Below, piece by piece: positions 54,091 through 63,808 of a stretch of DNA of 64,000 nucleotides (position 1 is the first letter of the stretch; every line of letters starts with the position of its first letter). The stretch spans positions 1 to 64,000 of the forward strand of contig KL647297.1 in the NCBI GenBank assembly GCA_000727475.1, given 5' to 3'. The position numbers and the translations under genes were made by a program. The notes under the pieces are model-generated. The model saw only the letters and a program-made list of their open reading frames with translations. It was not told where the DNA came from and ran no database searches. This stretch comes from Sarcocystis neurona. Its lineage: Eukaryota; Apicomplexa; Conoidasida; Eucoccidiorida; Sarcocystidae.

Positions 54091-54259
54091 ACACGCTGGG
54101 GCAGTGCGCGCGTCCTGCTGCTGCAGCAAGCAGCCGAATAGAGGGAAGAGGAGGCCCGCAGTCACAGCAGGGACGCCAGCAGCAGTTGCCTGGCGAACAA
54201 GCAATGGCGAGACAGCAGCGCCAGCACCGTCGTCGGGAGATCGGCAGACCACGCAGCAG

Positions 54260-54385
54260 CTAAAGTAGGAGTGACACCGCAGCAATACAGAGGCGTTGTG
54301 GACCCGTATGCGCGAGTAACATCTGCTTGTCCCAGTGGCGATGCCGGCGTAGCCCTGGGGTGGAAGCAAAGATATCAAGCGTTGC
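54260..54385 (-). CDS. Probable terminal exon (41 residues and stop)
   Basis: A long CT tract ends in CCTGTGATTCAG before 54385, one of the best acceptors in the window. Phase 0 entry. The product is ATLDIFASTPGLRRHRHWDK then QMLLAHTGPQRLCIAAVSLL and a TAG at 54260-54262. A donor GCTGCG|GTGTCA just before the stop is an alternative. It joins in phase with the exon at 55336-55446. If terminal, a separate gene ends here. Confidence 0.5.
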   Translation of the reverse strand, partial: ATLDIFASTPGLRRHRHWDKQMLLAHTGPQRLCIAAVSLLL

Positions 54386-54503
54386 CTGAATCACAGGGAA
54401 AGCGGCAGCAGGAGGAGGAGGAAGAGAGGGAGATAGAGGGAGAGAGACACACATCAGGAGGAAGAGAAGAAAAGAGATTCATGAGTGCCTGCGCTCCGCT
54501 GCA

Positions 54504-54920
54504 TTATTCTCGAGCTGCAGCGAAATCAACACCACCCCTTCCTGCGGAGTAGCGTGGCTGGCTGCTCAAGAATATCCTTCTGCCCCAGCTACCACACGTC
54601 GCGAGTGCGGACTGGGAGAATTCTGCTGGTTGCGGTTCTTCTGTGGCTGCTGCTTTTTCTGCGCTGATGCTGTGTGGCTCTTGCTGCTGCAGGGCGGCGG
54701 TTGCTGCTGGTCCAGGGGACCGAAGCGGCACCGCCGCTCGACGCCACCCCACAAATGCTGTGGAGAGAAGTACGAGGGCCCGCACCGACAAAAGACCGAA
54801 TGGAAGCAGTGGCAAAGAAAAGGAGGAAGACAGGAAAAGACGAACACACAAGCAGCCAGCCGAGACGGACGAGACATAGGACGAAGGAGAAGTCTGCACT
54901 TCACTTCCTTCAGCATCGCT
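54504..54920 (-). CDS. Coding-like block, frame unresolved
   Basis: One minus frame reads LQQQEPHSISAEKAAATEEP, QPAEFSQSALATCGSWGRRI, FLSSQPRY then a stop at 54504. Another reads LFLSSSFSLPLLPFGLLSVR. It may be an alternative 3' exon of the same gene as the exon at 54260-54385. Confidence 0.3.
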   Translation of the reverse strand, partial: SDAEGSEVQTSPSSYVSSVSAGCLCVRLFLSSSFSLPLLPFGLLSVRALVLLSTAFVGWRRAAVPLRSPGPAATAALQQQEPHSISAEKAAATEEPQPAEFSQSALATCGSWGRRIFLSSQPRYSAGRGGVDFAAARE

Positions 54921-55335
54921 CGGGGGCTCGTGTCCAGGAGATGCGCGTCTCACACACTCCTGTAGCGATCGGACCAGGCAGCGCGGCAGCGAGCCACGCG
55001 CGCTCTGCTGCTGGAGCAATATAGTATACCGGCAAGGCAGCAGTAGGCCCTGTATCAGCAGCAGCACTACGAGCGGAGCGACGCGGCAACAGGGGAGAGC
55101 AGCATCCGTCAGCAGTACAGCAGCAGCGGCAGGAAACAGACGACTCTACGCATGCTGCAGCGGCAGCAGTGGCGCTTGAGACAGGGGAACTCAACAGCCT
55201 GCAGCGCGGCAGGACAACGACGAGACGGAAGAAAACGAGGGGACGGGCGACATAGCGACATAGCGACAGCAGAGGAGTGCAACGACTGCTGCAGCAGCAG
55301 CAAAGGCAGAACACTACGAGCTGGCGTATCACCAC

Positions 55336-55446
55336 CTCAGAGACTGTGTTCCCCAGCGGGACTGTCAGCAGCAAGCAGGCCAGCGCCACCAGAGAAGACT
55401 GCCGAAGCAGCACTAGGAGCCGTAAGCTATCATCGCTTAAGCAGTT
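55336..55446 (-). CDS. Probable internal exon, 37 codons, helix-like
   Basis: Acceptor GCTCGTCACAG precedes 55446 and donor GTCTCTGAG|GTGGTG lies at 55336; 111 bases, phase 0 in and out. The product is NCLSDDSLRLLVLLRQSSLV then ALACLLLTVPLGNTVSE. The heptad-like Leu spacing suggests solenoid or membrane-associated helices. The frame stays open past the donor to 54910 with Cys/Leu-rich sequence, so a longer exon is possible. Confidence 0.5.
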
Positions 55447-55531
55447 CTGTGACGAGCATTTACACAAGCAGCAGCAGGACTCTCCGTGATACACCGACAG
55501 CAAATACTACGAGCAACAACAGGCGGGTTTG

Positions 55532-55795
55532 TCACGAGTAGTAGTAACGCGTGTGATAGCCGTGCTGCTGCTGCTGCCAGCCAGCTGCGGCAGCCAGTCT
55601 CAGTCTCGCAAATATGGTGGTAGCGCAGTGCGAGCGATCACGCATCAGGTGAAGCTTGTCGCTGACGGAGAACCCGGGCAGACACGGGAGAGATTGTGAA
55701 GTCGAAAAAATTTCTGTGATGACCGAGGCAGCAGCGTGTGCTTGCTTCCCTGCTGTGCTGCAGCAGCGGCAGCACGAGAGACAACAGAGAATCAA
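55532..55795 (-). CDS. Probable coding block
   Basis: Minus frame with KQAHAAASVITEIFSTSQSL, PCLPGFSVSDKLHLMRDRSH and CATTIFARLRLAAAAGWQQQ, stop at 55532. Mixed composition, with no strong splice site assigned. It probably belongs with the exons at 55336 and 54260. Confidence 0.4.
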   Translation of the reverse strand: MILCCLSCCRCCSTAGKQAHAAASVITEIFSTSQSLPCLPGFSVSDKLHLMRDRSHCATTIFARLRLAAAAGWQQQQHGYHTRYYYS

Positions 55796-55899
55796 AGTTT
55801 ATATGTGTGCACCAGCTTTGTCTGCGGGAAGCTGGTGTGGTAGGGAGATGAAGAGGGCGAGGGCAACGGCAGCAACTGCGTGTCCTTCAAGTAGAAGGC

Positions 55900-56300
55900 T
55901 GCCAAACGCAGCGCACTTCTCTTCCGTCCTTCTCTGTCAGCACTGCGCACGTCTGATGTCCAGGCTCCCGCCTGCAGAAGCTGAAGAGAGAAACGTCAGT
56001 TTGCGAGGGCACCTAGAGAGCTGCTGGACAACAGTCTCAAAAAAGTCTACTGTTCACCCCGGGTTTACACCTTACGATTTCTCCTGAGGGACTGCACCTG
56101 CTAAGAAGCTGCTGGTGCTGTTGAGAGATGTTCACCCGAAGCTGCTGTGCTGCTGCTTCGCTTCGGACACGACAAGCTGCTGGGCTGTACTTCCGCTGCT
56201 GCTTATTTCCGCTCTGCTGCACTGTTATGACGCAACTTGCGTGACTGTGTGATACGCCCTGCTGCTGCCGCACACTTCCTCCCTGATGCAACGCTTCTGC
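55900..56300 (-). CDS. Probable coding block (one or two exons)
   Basis: Minus segments DFFETVVQQLSRCPRKLTFL (about 56040-55980) and CAAFGSLLLEGHAVAAVALA (about 55920-55850) read as helices. A third frame, ISQQHQQLLSRCSPSGEIVR, lies at 56130-56050. Frame changes between them imply short introns that I could not place. The plus strand has an open frame over the same bases ending at 56087; it is the weaker alternative. Confidence 0.35.
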
Positions 56301-56573
56301 TACTGCTCCTGCCGTGGTGGTCGGCTGGGTGCTGCGACGCCCATTGCCACTGTGGTGAGGCTGCTGTTGCTCCTCTCACACACAAACACCGGTGTCTGTG
56401 GAATTGTAGGGGCTGCCGCTGCTGCGCCGTGCGCTGCTGCTGCTGCTGCGGCCTTCACTTGACGCTACTACAGAGGAACATCTGCTGCTTATGATGGACA
56501 GCTGCTCCTTCTTCTGTTTGTTCTCCTTTCTCGTGCCTGCGTTTCTGTTTTGCATCAGCAGCTGTCTGCTGCT

Positions 56574-57340
56574 TCATGTCTGCTTGACTGGCCGGCCGCG
56601 TGTGCTGCGGCTGCAGCACGTGTCGGGGACAAGTTGCTCCTGCATCACGCGCAGCCGAGACAGAAGCTTTCTCCTTGTGCACACACGCAGAGGGAAATCC
56701 AGCTGCTTCCTGGTGTTGCTGCTGTTGCTGCACTCGACGTCGTGGGGGGAAGCGACACGAAACTGAGAGACGGACAATGAATATCCGCGTGTTTCCGGCC
56801 TCCTACGGGGCCTGTAGTGGTTGAAAGGCAAGCCGTCAAGCTGCTGCCACCCCACACCGGCGCTGCAGAGGAGCAGCTGCGACTTCACTGTCTCCGGAGA
56901 AGCTGTGCGTCGAGGAAGCGGGTGCACCAGCCCCAAGAGACACCAGAGCCGCAGCGTCATCTGCGTCAGGACCCCACAAACGTCAACACCACCAGCAGCA
57001 GGAACACCAACTGCGACAGCAGCAGGAAGGACAGCCGCAGCAGCGACAGCAGTAGAAGCGACAGCGGCAGAAACGACGGCAGGAGCAGCCACAGCAGCAG
57101 CAGGGAGAGCGGCAGCAGGAAGAGCCACGACAGCAGCACTGGACTCGTCCAGCCGTGGCGGCGTGACTTGAAGCTTGTGTAGCTGGTGCAGCAGGAGCAG
57201 CAGCAGTCCTTGCAACAAAAGCACACGCACCTCGAGGTGCACGGACACGCAGGGTAGCGGCAACCGGCGATGCGGCAGCCATCGCGTACCAGCAAGCCGC
57301 GCGCAGCACCAGCGGCAGCAGGCGCGCACCTGGTGAACAG
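56574..57340 (-). CDS. Leu/Ala-rich coding block
   Basis: A minus frame of about 250 codons contains LEVRVLLLQGLLLLLLHQLH, KLQVTPPRLDESSAAVVALP, VCGVLTQMTLRLWCLLGLVH and VKSQLLLCSAGVGWQQLDGL, with an Ala/Val-rich stretch between. The donor CTCGAG|GTGCGT near 57230 and several AGs nearby allow a frame switch from the overlapping frame LLCCSPGARLLPLVLRAACW. It is probably part of the gene that starts near 57.86 kb. No family was recognised. Confidence 0.4.
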
Positions 57341-57615
57341 CACAGCAGATAGCCGGTTTCCCCAGCGAAGCAGGAGCGGTCGGAACAGACTAGCAGCAGC
57401 AGTCGCAGCAGTCGCAGCAGCCGCGGTCGCTGCAGCACCAGCAGCAGTCGTAGCTGCAGCCGCACAGCAGCAGCTGTCGCAATAGCAGCAGCGGGACGAG
57501 CAGCAGCCGCCGCAGCACCCGCAGCGGCAGCACCAGCAACAACAGCAGCGGCACTCGCAGCAGCGGCTGCAGCAGCAGCCAACGCGTATTAGTAGCAGCG
57601 GCCACCGCCAATTAC

Positions 57616-57858
57616 TCCGGTGCGCACAAGGCAGCGAATTTTGCTCGGTGGGCCGAAGAACATCGTCGTAGAAGAGGAACGGGGCTGCAGGACGGATAGC
57701 AGCAGCAGCAGCCGCAAGGACTTCTCATTGAGAAGGGAGGGGCAGGTCCCGGCATTTACTGCAGCAGAAGAAGCACTTTGCAGCAGCGACTGCACTTCAT
57801 TTCCGAGCCACGGCTCAGCCACCTGTCGGATCCCTCGATCCGCAAAGGATGACACATA
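57616..57858 (-). CDS. Probable 5' exon of a minus-strand gene
   Basis: An AG in AACATAGCAG precedes 57858, and donor CACCGGA|GTAATT lies at 57616 (phase 0 out). The product is SSFADRGIRQVAEPWLGNEV then NEKSLRLLLLLSVLQPRSSS then MFFGPPSKIRCLVRTG. Upstream is an AT-rich stretch (57860-57960) typical of intron or promoter. The in-frame first codon is GTG, not ATG. An ATG at 57855-57857 in another frame gives MCHPLRIEGSDRWLSRGSEM, so the start is not settled. Confidence 0.45.
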
Positions 57859-57959
57859 CTGCTATGTTGTAGCAGTATATATATGTAGTAGTATGGCAGA
57901 TGCTACTATTTTGTAGCACTCGCCTTCTCGCCTGTACATTTATATACGCATGTGCATGT

Positions 57960-59100
57960 AATATATTAGCTGTGAAAAACCAGCAGGTGCTGACGGAGCT
58001 CCATCTTTGCCTCTGCTTCCTCTCTGGCACGGCGCCGCTGCTGCTCCCTCTCGTTAAAATGTGGACGAATACAGCAGTTTCTGTGCCTCGCGTCCAGCCC
58101 GGTGCTGCCGCCTGTGTTGCTGCTGCTGCTGCTCCTCTGTGTGTATGCGTGTGAGGGTGCTGCTACGGCTGCTATGCAGGGGCAGGGGACAGAGCTTCTT
58201 CCCGAGCCACGTGTTCTCCACAGCAGCAACAGCAGTCGCAGTGCAATAGCGGGAGCCCAAACAGGGCCGCAGCACAGCAGTAGGGACCTGCGCGCTGCAG
58301 CAGGAAGAGAACGGGCAGCAGCAGCGGCAGCCGCAGCAGCGAAGTGGCGCTTGTGGCGCACACACACACGCACAGCAAGCAGCAGCGGCAGGTGAAGTGC
58401 AGGGTCGTCTTCTTGCGAGCAGCCGCAGCACAGCGGTCAGCCGCGAGGGCGGCGGGACGCAGCAGCAGCAGCAGCGGCAGCAGATCGAGCCGCAGCAGCG
58501 GCGCGGAAATGTGGCGCAAGCAGGAGGAGGGACTCCCAACAAGCAGAGGAGGAGCGCACCACAGCAGGAGCGATGACGACAAGCGGCCGCGCAGTAATAA
58601 AAGAAACGGAAGATTCGTCGCGCTGCGCATCTGCAGCGGTGTCTGTCTCTTTTTTCCTCTTCAAGGACTTCCGCCCTCGCAGCAGCAGGAGTCTCGTTCT
58701 TCTTCGAAGGTGCAGTGCCGGTGTTCTGCGCCGGTTCTCTCCTACGGCAGTGCGCCGGTAGGACATTCTTCTTCGACTGCGCAGGCTGCGGCGCCCCGAA
58801 AGTCTGCGGCCGTTTTCTCTGCCTTCCAATTTCGTGTTCCCCGTCTTTTTTCTTCTCCAGGGAGGAATTCGCGGTGACTCGCCTCGGCGGCCACACTCCC
58901 GTCTGCAGCAGGTGAGATAGACGCACTGCGTCGCCGCACAAAGGGGAAGAAGAGTTTCCCTTTTTCTCGTGCAGGAGAAGCTTCTTTTTCTTTTCCCTTC
59001 CCTGTTTTTCGCGAAGAACTTCCTTTTTTCTCTGCGAGAGAATCTCCTGCCACTGCCGTCCCTCCTCACGCGCGACGCCCCGCCCCCGTCGTGGCCGACG
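57960..59100. other. Mixed block: CAG on plus, pyrimidine tracts on plus
   Basis: At 58090-58560 CAG repeats run on the plus strand. At 58840-59040 the plus strand is TTTCTTTCC-rich, with a well-formed plus-strand GT-AG pair: CTGCAGCAG|GTGAGA near 58912 and TTTTTCTCGTGCAG near 58973. The minus frame there is Lys/Glu-rich (QRKKEVLREKQGREKKKKLL). I could not decide which strand is transcribed. Confidence 0.3.
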
Positions 59101-59102
59101 CT

Positions 59103-59195
59103 TCAGCGAAGCACGTCGACGCCGCTGGCGGAGTTTGTGCGGATAAACACCACCACCACTTTGCTGCGGAAGTAAATTTTGCACGTGAAGAACAT
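59103..59195 (-). CDS. Possible terminal exon, 30 residues and stop
   Basis: Acceptor AAGTCTCCTTGCAG precedes 59195. The frame encodes MFFTCKIYFRSKVVVVFIRT then NSASGVDVLR and TGA at 59103-59105. The beta-like pattern and the clean acceptor argue for a real 3' exon of a gene whose upstream exons lie in or beyond the microsatellite field to 60.8 kb. The leading ATG may be internal. Confidence 0.4.
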   Translation of the reverse strand: MFFTCKIYFRSKVVVVFIRTNSASGVDVLR

Positions 59196-59369
59196 CTGCA
59201 AGGAGACTTAGTCTTTCGGGGTGGAGGCGTGAATATCTCAAAGGGCGACTCGCGTGTTGAAAGTCAATCATACAACATACGCATGTATATATGTGCCGCT
59301 GCTGCAGCAGGCACATATTTGTCGCTTCTGGACAACTGCCACAACAGCAGGGACGCCCCTGCCTACATC

Positions 59370-60770
59370 TGTGAGCAGCTCGCCACATACATATATATAG
59401 AGAGAGACACACACATATAGGCAGAATAAGTGAGGCAGGAAAAGGCTGATACGTACGTGGATAGGGAGATACACACATATATGAAGAACGATACACAGAG
59501 AATCAGAGACGTATAGAGAGGAGGATTAGGCCACAGAACGACACACATGTGTATACAGAGAGTGAGAGGGGTAGAGGGGCAGAGATATATATGTATATAT
59601 AGACAGAAGTCCCCGTATCCATATATATATATATATATTGAGAGAGATAGTGAGGAGGGGGAGGAAAATATATATATGTAGAGAAAGCGAGGGAGAAAAA
59701 CATGCACATATATATATGTAGAGAGGAGAGGATTAGTGGAAGAATACATGTATATATAGAGAGGGGGACAAATTAGAGGGGCAGAGACATGCATATGCAC
59801 GCAGACCCGAAGAAAAAGAGCCTCATAAAGGGAAGTGCATGCGTAGAGTGATACGTACATATAGAGGGAGATAGAGAGGAAGATAAGAAGACAGACGAAA
59901 GGCACAGGGGAGAAAGGGGCAGACATATATATGCATGTATATGTATATATATGTATATGTATGTATATGTATATATATGTATGTACATGTATGTCTATAT
60001 ACATATATATATATGTATGTACATGTATGTATATGTATGTATATGGAGGGACAGAGAGAGATACAGCAAAAGGACGGATGTATGTATACAGAGAGAGGAG
60101 AAGAGAGGTCCACATATAGAGAAATGTGTACGCATAAGGAGAGGAACATACATTTATATATGTAAGAAAAGATGGGGACACATATACGTAGGAAGTGAAA
60201 GCAAAAGAACGGGAGAATGCGAGTATATATATATGCAGAGACAACATACGTAGAAATGGAGGAAAACGTATGGAGACACACAGACGTATACTCTGTACTG
60301 AGCGTCAGAGTAATAAACACACGTATATATATATTTATACAGAGAGACATATATATATATATACACAAAAAGACACACATGTGTATGCACATATGTCTAG
60401 AGAGAGACTGATGTACATACGTATATGTATAGGGATACACATGTGTGGAGGGGGAGAGTGATATATATATATATATATACATAGGGATACGTATACATAT
60501 ATATATATAGAGAGTGTGGGACATATATATATATATATATGTATATGTTCGCAGATATACATATATATATGTATATAGAGAGAAAGTGATATATACACAT
60601 ATATATATATGTATACACAGAGGATAAACACGTATATATATACATGTATATATGTAGAGAGAGGCAGAGTGCGACACACATACGTACATATATATGTACA
60701 CAGAAATACATACATAGAGAATATATATATATATATGTATACGCATATATATATGTAGAGGTAGAGACGC
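59370..60770. repeat. 1.4-kb GAGA/TATA microsatellite field
   Basis: (GAGA)n mixed with TATATATG and CACACA. Long Tyr/Ile/Ser or Arg/Glu frames are repeat translations. Confidence 0.9.
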
Positions 60771-60774
60771 CTGC

Positions 60775-60910
60775 GTAGGTTGTGGAGTTTTGGGGGGGGC
60801 ACGTGCTGCGCCTCTTCTTCTTCGCTGTCCCCGTTTCCCCCCCCCCCTTTTCGTCTTCGCCCGGGGCCGTCCATCAACTTCCTGCGATGCTTTTTTGATA
60901 AAAATCTCCA
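60775..60910 (-). CDS. Low-complexity coding candidate
   Basis: Acceptor AAAAAGCATCGCAG precedes 60886. Two minus frames look usable: EVDGRPRAKTKRGGGKRGQR and MDGPGRRRKGGGGNGDSEEE. A run of about 11 C on the plus strand makes the frame sensitive to sequencing error. It may instead be 3' UTR of the gene ending at 60915. Confidence 0.25.
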
Positions 60911-60914
60911 CTTA

Positions 60915-61001
60915 TCAGCCGAAGAATTTACTCTCGCTAACTAAAATCTCCTCCACACAAACTTCGGTGTCTACGATCCTATCCTTGACGGTGCACCCTC
61001 T
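60915..61001 (-). CDS. Probable terminal exon of a two-exon gene (second exon)
   Basis: An AG in ATATATAG precedes 61001. The frame gives RGCTVKDRIVDTEVCVEEIL then VSESKFFG, followed by TGA TAA. Entry phase 0 fits the donor at 61759. The other frames contain stops. The acidic, non-repetitive composition and the double stop support a real C-terminus, but the acceptor is only AT-rich. Confidence 0.45.
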   Translation of the reverse strand, partial: RGCTVKDRIVDTEVCVEEILVSESKFFG

Positions 61002-61360
61002 CTATATATTTCCACATATACACACATATACACACATATATATATATTTATACACAGATACGCAGGCTCTACATATATATATATATATGCAATCAATGCA
61101 TACACGCTATATGTATCTATACATATGTACGTACAAATGTGCACGCTCTATATGCATACACACATATATATGTATACATAGACATGGATATACATATATA
61201 TTTGTGTTTCGAAGAATGTAAGTATATATATGTGCGTCTCCAAAGATATACGTATATATATATTTTGTATTCATACACGTATATACATATACACGTATAT
61301 ACATATATACATGTACATGCATACACATACATATATATACATGTATACACAACCGCAGGC
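61002..61360. repeat. TATA/TACA microsatellite
   Basis: Short tandem repeats between the terminal exon at 60915 and the coding-like block at 61362; presumed intron. Confidence 0.8.
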
Positions 61361-61361
61361 T

Positions 61362-61720
61362 CTATTTGTCTGCATATATAGATGCGTAGATGATAGGTAG
61401 ACGCGCACGCCCTGTATATGTTTTCATGTATATAAATATATATGGGGAAGCACGCGTATTTACTGCTGCCTTCTCGTTGCGTACATCTTCGTAGACGCTT
61501 CGTTTGTGTGCCTGAATTTTCTAGATACATACATATATATGTATGTATAGGTATGTTCGTGTGCATAGAAAAGTACGTATGTGGGTGCGTTTGCTGCTGG
61601 GCCTTCCTTCGTTTTCGCCGTCTCTTCCTGTCTCCGTGTGCGCCTCTTCTACGTTCCGTATGTACGTCTCCTCCTCGACAAATGCATGCAGCTGGGGTGC
61701 AGCCCTCTCATCTTCGATAC
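61362..61720 (-). CDS. Acidic coding-like block interrupted by one in-frame TAG
   Basis: Entry is at CACATATCACAG before 61720. The frame reads SIEDERAAPQLHAFVEEETY, IRNVEEAHTETGRDGENEGR, PSSKRTHIR, then Tyr/Ile sequence from a microsatellite, then TAG near 61522. It then continues in the same frame as KIQAHKRSVYEDVRNEKAAV and NTRASPYIFIYMKTYTGRAR to TAG at 61362-61364. A short intron from ACATAC|GTACTT to TATCTAG (about 60 bases) would remove the TAG but shifts frame. The block lies inside the intron of the two-exon model for 61759/61001, so one of the two models is wrong. Confidence 0.35.
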
Positions 61721-61758
61721 TGTGATATGTGTGCTGCTGTTTTCTCTGCGTTACTCAC

Positions 61759-62286
61759 ATATATATGAGGCACGCCTCGCCCATCTCTATTCCTCCTTTT
61801 TGGGACATATCTCTGTTGAATTTCTGTCAAACGAACAGCAACGGCTTCTTCTTCGTCTCCGTTTCGAAAGGGAGATTTGCTGCCTATTCTGTTGCTGCTG
61901 CGCTCGCCGCTGTGTCCTCGCCGCGGCCACCTGCAGCTGCGTGCTGCGCCTCTGCGCGGCAACGCGGCCGCTTCGCTTCCTCTGCTGCGGCTGCTCTGTG
62001 GCTGCTCCTCGGTCATCACCTGCTGTTGCGGTGCCGCTCCTCCTTGTCCTTCTCCTCCCCCTCCTGCTGCTGCTGCTTTTTGACTGCTGCTCGGCCTCTG
62101 CTGCCGCGGTGCCGCTCCTCCTGCTGCTGCTCTTTGACTGCTCCTCTGCTGCCGGGTTGCTGATCTCTTGGCTGCTCCTGGGTCATCACCTGCTGCTGCG
62201 GTGCGGCTCCTGCTGCTGCTGCTGTTGTGCGTGTTGCTGTGGCAGTGCTGCTGCTGGCAGCAGCGCCCTGCTTTTTCAGCGCGCAT
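61759..62286 (-). CDS. Probable first exon, Gln/Arg/Ser-rich protein
   Basis: A true ATG at 62284-62286 starts MRAEKAGRCCQQQHCHSNTH. The exon has Gln, Ser and Gly tracts, then a well-mixed basic/acidic stretch: NRIGSKSPFRNGDEEEAVAV, RLTEIQQRYVPKRRNRDGRG. Donor CATATATAT|GTGAGT at 61759 is consensus (phase 0). Joined to 61001-60915 it makes 204 residues. Unspliced it stops at 61708. No domain was recognised. Upstream frames (62290-62820) are also open and Gln-rich, so the start could lie further right. Confidence 0.45.
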
Positions 62287-62289
62287 TCT

Positions 62290-62820
62290 CTTGCTGCTGC
62301 GGCCGGCTGCTGTTGCCGTCGGCGCTGTACCTGTGATAGCTCTTTCCTCTCCTACTACTGCGACTGCAAGACATCGCAGGCTGCTGCAGATGCTGCAATT
62401 ACATGTGTGTATGTTGCTGCTGCTGCTTGTGCTGCTGCTGCTCCTGCTCCTGTGTGTAGTCCCCTCTGCTGCCCTCGCGACAGTGTTCAGGTGTCGTCCC
62501 CGCCTGGGGTGGGTGCTGCGTTGTAGATTTGCTGCCGCAGCCCCAGCGACCGTGTCGTATTAGCTGCGTCTTCCTCATGCTGCTGCACTGCCGGATCTGC
62601 TTTCTTGCTGCTGCTGCGGCGTGTCTCCCATGCTGCTGCGGCGTCTGCTTTTCCTTGCTGCTGCTGCTGCTCGCTCTTTCTCGTGCTGGGGAGTCTCTGC
62701 TCTTCCCTGCTGCTGCTGCTGCGTCTCTCCCGTGCTGCTGCGCTGCGGGATCTGTGCCGCTCGTCGCAGCTGCTGCGGTTGCCTGTTACTTTTTTGCTTT
62801 GTTGTGGTGCTGCTGCGGCG
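62290..62820 (-). CDS. Gln-rich coding-like block, frame unresolved
   Basis: Three minus frames are all usable because of CAG repeats: one with an ATG at 62823 (MRRSSTTTKQKSNRQPQQLR), one with PAVQQHEEDAANTTRSLGLR, and one with MRKTQLIRHGRWGCGSKSTT. The CAG sense is on the minus strand, as in exons elsewhere. It may be a 5' exon of the gene at 61759-62286. Confidence 0.35.
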
Positions 62821-62830
62821 CATGCAGAAA

Positions 62831-63301
62831 ATGGGAGGAGGTCACCACGGACTGCTGCTGCCTTCGGGGTGGTTCGGGCTCTCCCTCGGGGCGGTGGTCC
62901 TCGGCTTCATCGGCACGCACCAGCTAGCCAAGTGGTACAGAAAATCGCAGAGAAAAAAGTGCCAGCCAAGAAAGCCCAGGGGCACCGCCAGCAGCAGATC
63001 AGAAAAGGACGGCCACTCAGGAAGGGCGAGAAGAGCAGACACGAAGAAGGGGCAGCAGAGAAGTCAAAAGGAACTTCTCCTCTTCATACCATTTATCAGC
63101 TGGACACCCGTCTGTGTCTGCTGCTGCCCCGGCCAAAAGGGGGGACGCACACTCGACGCTCTCTTCTCTTCGCACTTCCATCACTTCACATCTCTGCAGT
63201 ACTCCTCCAACCTTCTACTAACACGACTACACTGTTCCTCTTTATATATTTTGTCTACATATATAGAAACATACACATATATAGATATGATATATATATG
63301 A
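62831..63301 (+). CDS. Small single-pass membrane protein candidate, possibly mitochondrial
   Basis: A T-rich tract ending GGCGCATGCAG precedes AAAATG, so this looks like an exon start or a start codon just after an acceptor. From ATG 62831 the frame gives MGGGHHGLLLPSGWFGLSLG then AVVLGFIGTHQLAKWYRKSQ and a Lys/Arg-rich tail. A single membrane segment spans about residues 13-32, followed by a basic stop-transfer region. GGGHHG-type starts and this size are seen in small subunits of respiratory complexes, which is only a suggestion. Past about residue 45 the frame runs into repeats and microsatellite to 63299-63301, so the true 3' end is probably spliced earlier. The minus frame over the same bases (LPEWPSFSDLLLAVPLGFLG) is the competing reading. 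Confidence 0.4.
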   Translation: MGGGHHGLLLPSGWFGLSLGAVVLGFIGTHQLAKWYRKSQRKKCQPRKPRGTASSRSEKDGHSGRARRADTKKGQQRSQKELLLFIPFISWTPVCVCCCPGQKGGRTLDALFSSHFHHFTSLQYSSNLLLTRLHCSSLYILSTYIETYTYIDMIYI

Positions 63302-63800
63302 AGGGTCCCTTTATGTATACACATCTTCACTGTGTGTCCGTACGTATTTCATCTCGTCATACACACAAATATATACATAGTCCATATACATATATATATA
63401 ATACGTGTGTATATACATACACATATGTTACTGTCTCTATAAACGTATGTCATGCCCATATATATATATGTATTATATGTCTCCATCTCTCTGTATATAT
63501 ATTTATCAATAGGTATTCACTTTTGAGTTTCTATGCGTACATGTATATATAATATGTGTGTGTGTGTCTGTCCCTATGTATATATATAATATATACACGT
63601 CACCACTGTGTGTCTTTGTAGGAGTAGATGTGTGTGTATATCTCTGTCTCTGTGTCTCTTTTGTAATATATTTAATATCGAGCATAGAGACAGAAGGCAC
63701 GGAAACCCATATACTTGTGTATGTGCCTATATGCGTCCATATATATTTATATGTATATATTTGTAGAGGCCTGCATGCTCTTTCCAGTGTTGCGCGTATA
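63240..63800. repeat. TATA/TGTG microsatellite, intergenic or intronic
   Basis: AT-rich short tandem repeats with (TG)n near 63555. No gene signal. Confidence 0.8.
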
Positions 63801-63808
63801 TGATACAT

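Noticed and set aside
59103..59195. Resemblance of RSKVVVVFIRTNSASG to the start of ribosomal protein bL33
   Set aside because: Only a short beta-strand-like match; the frame stops six residues later and the rest of the family is absent.
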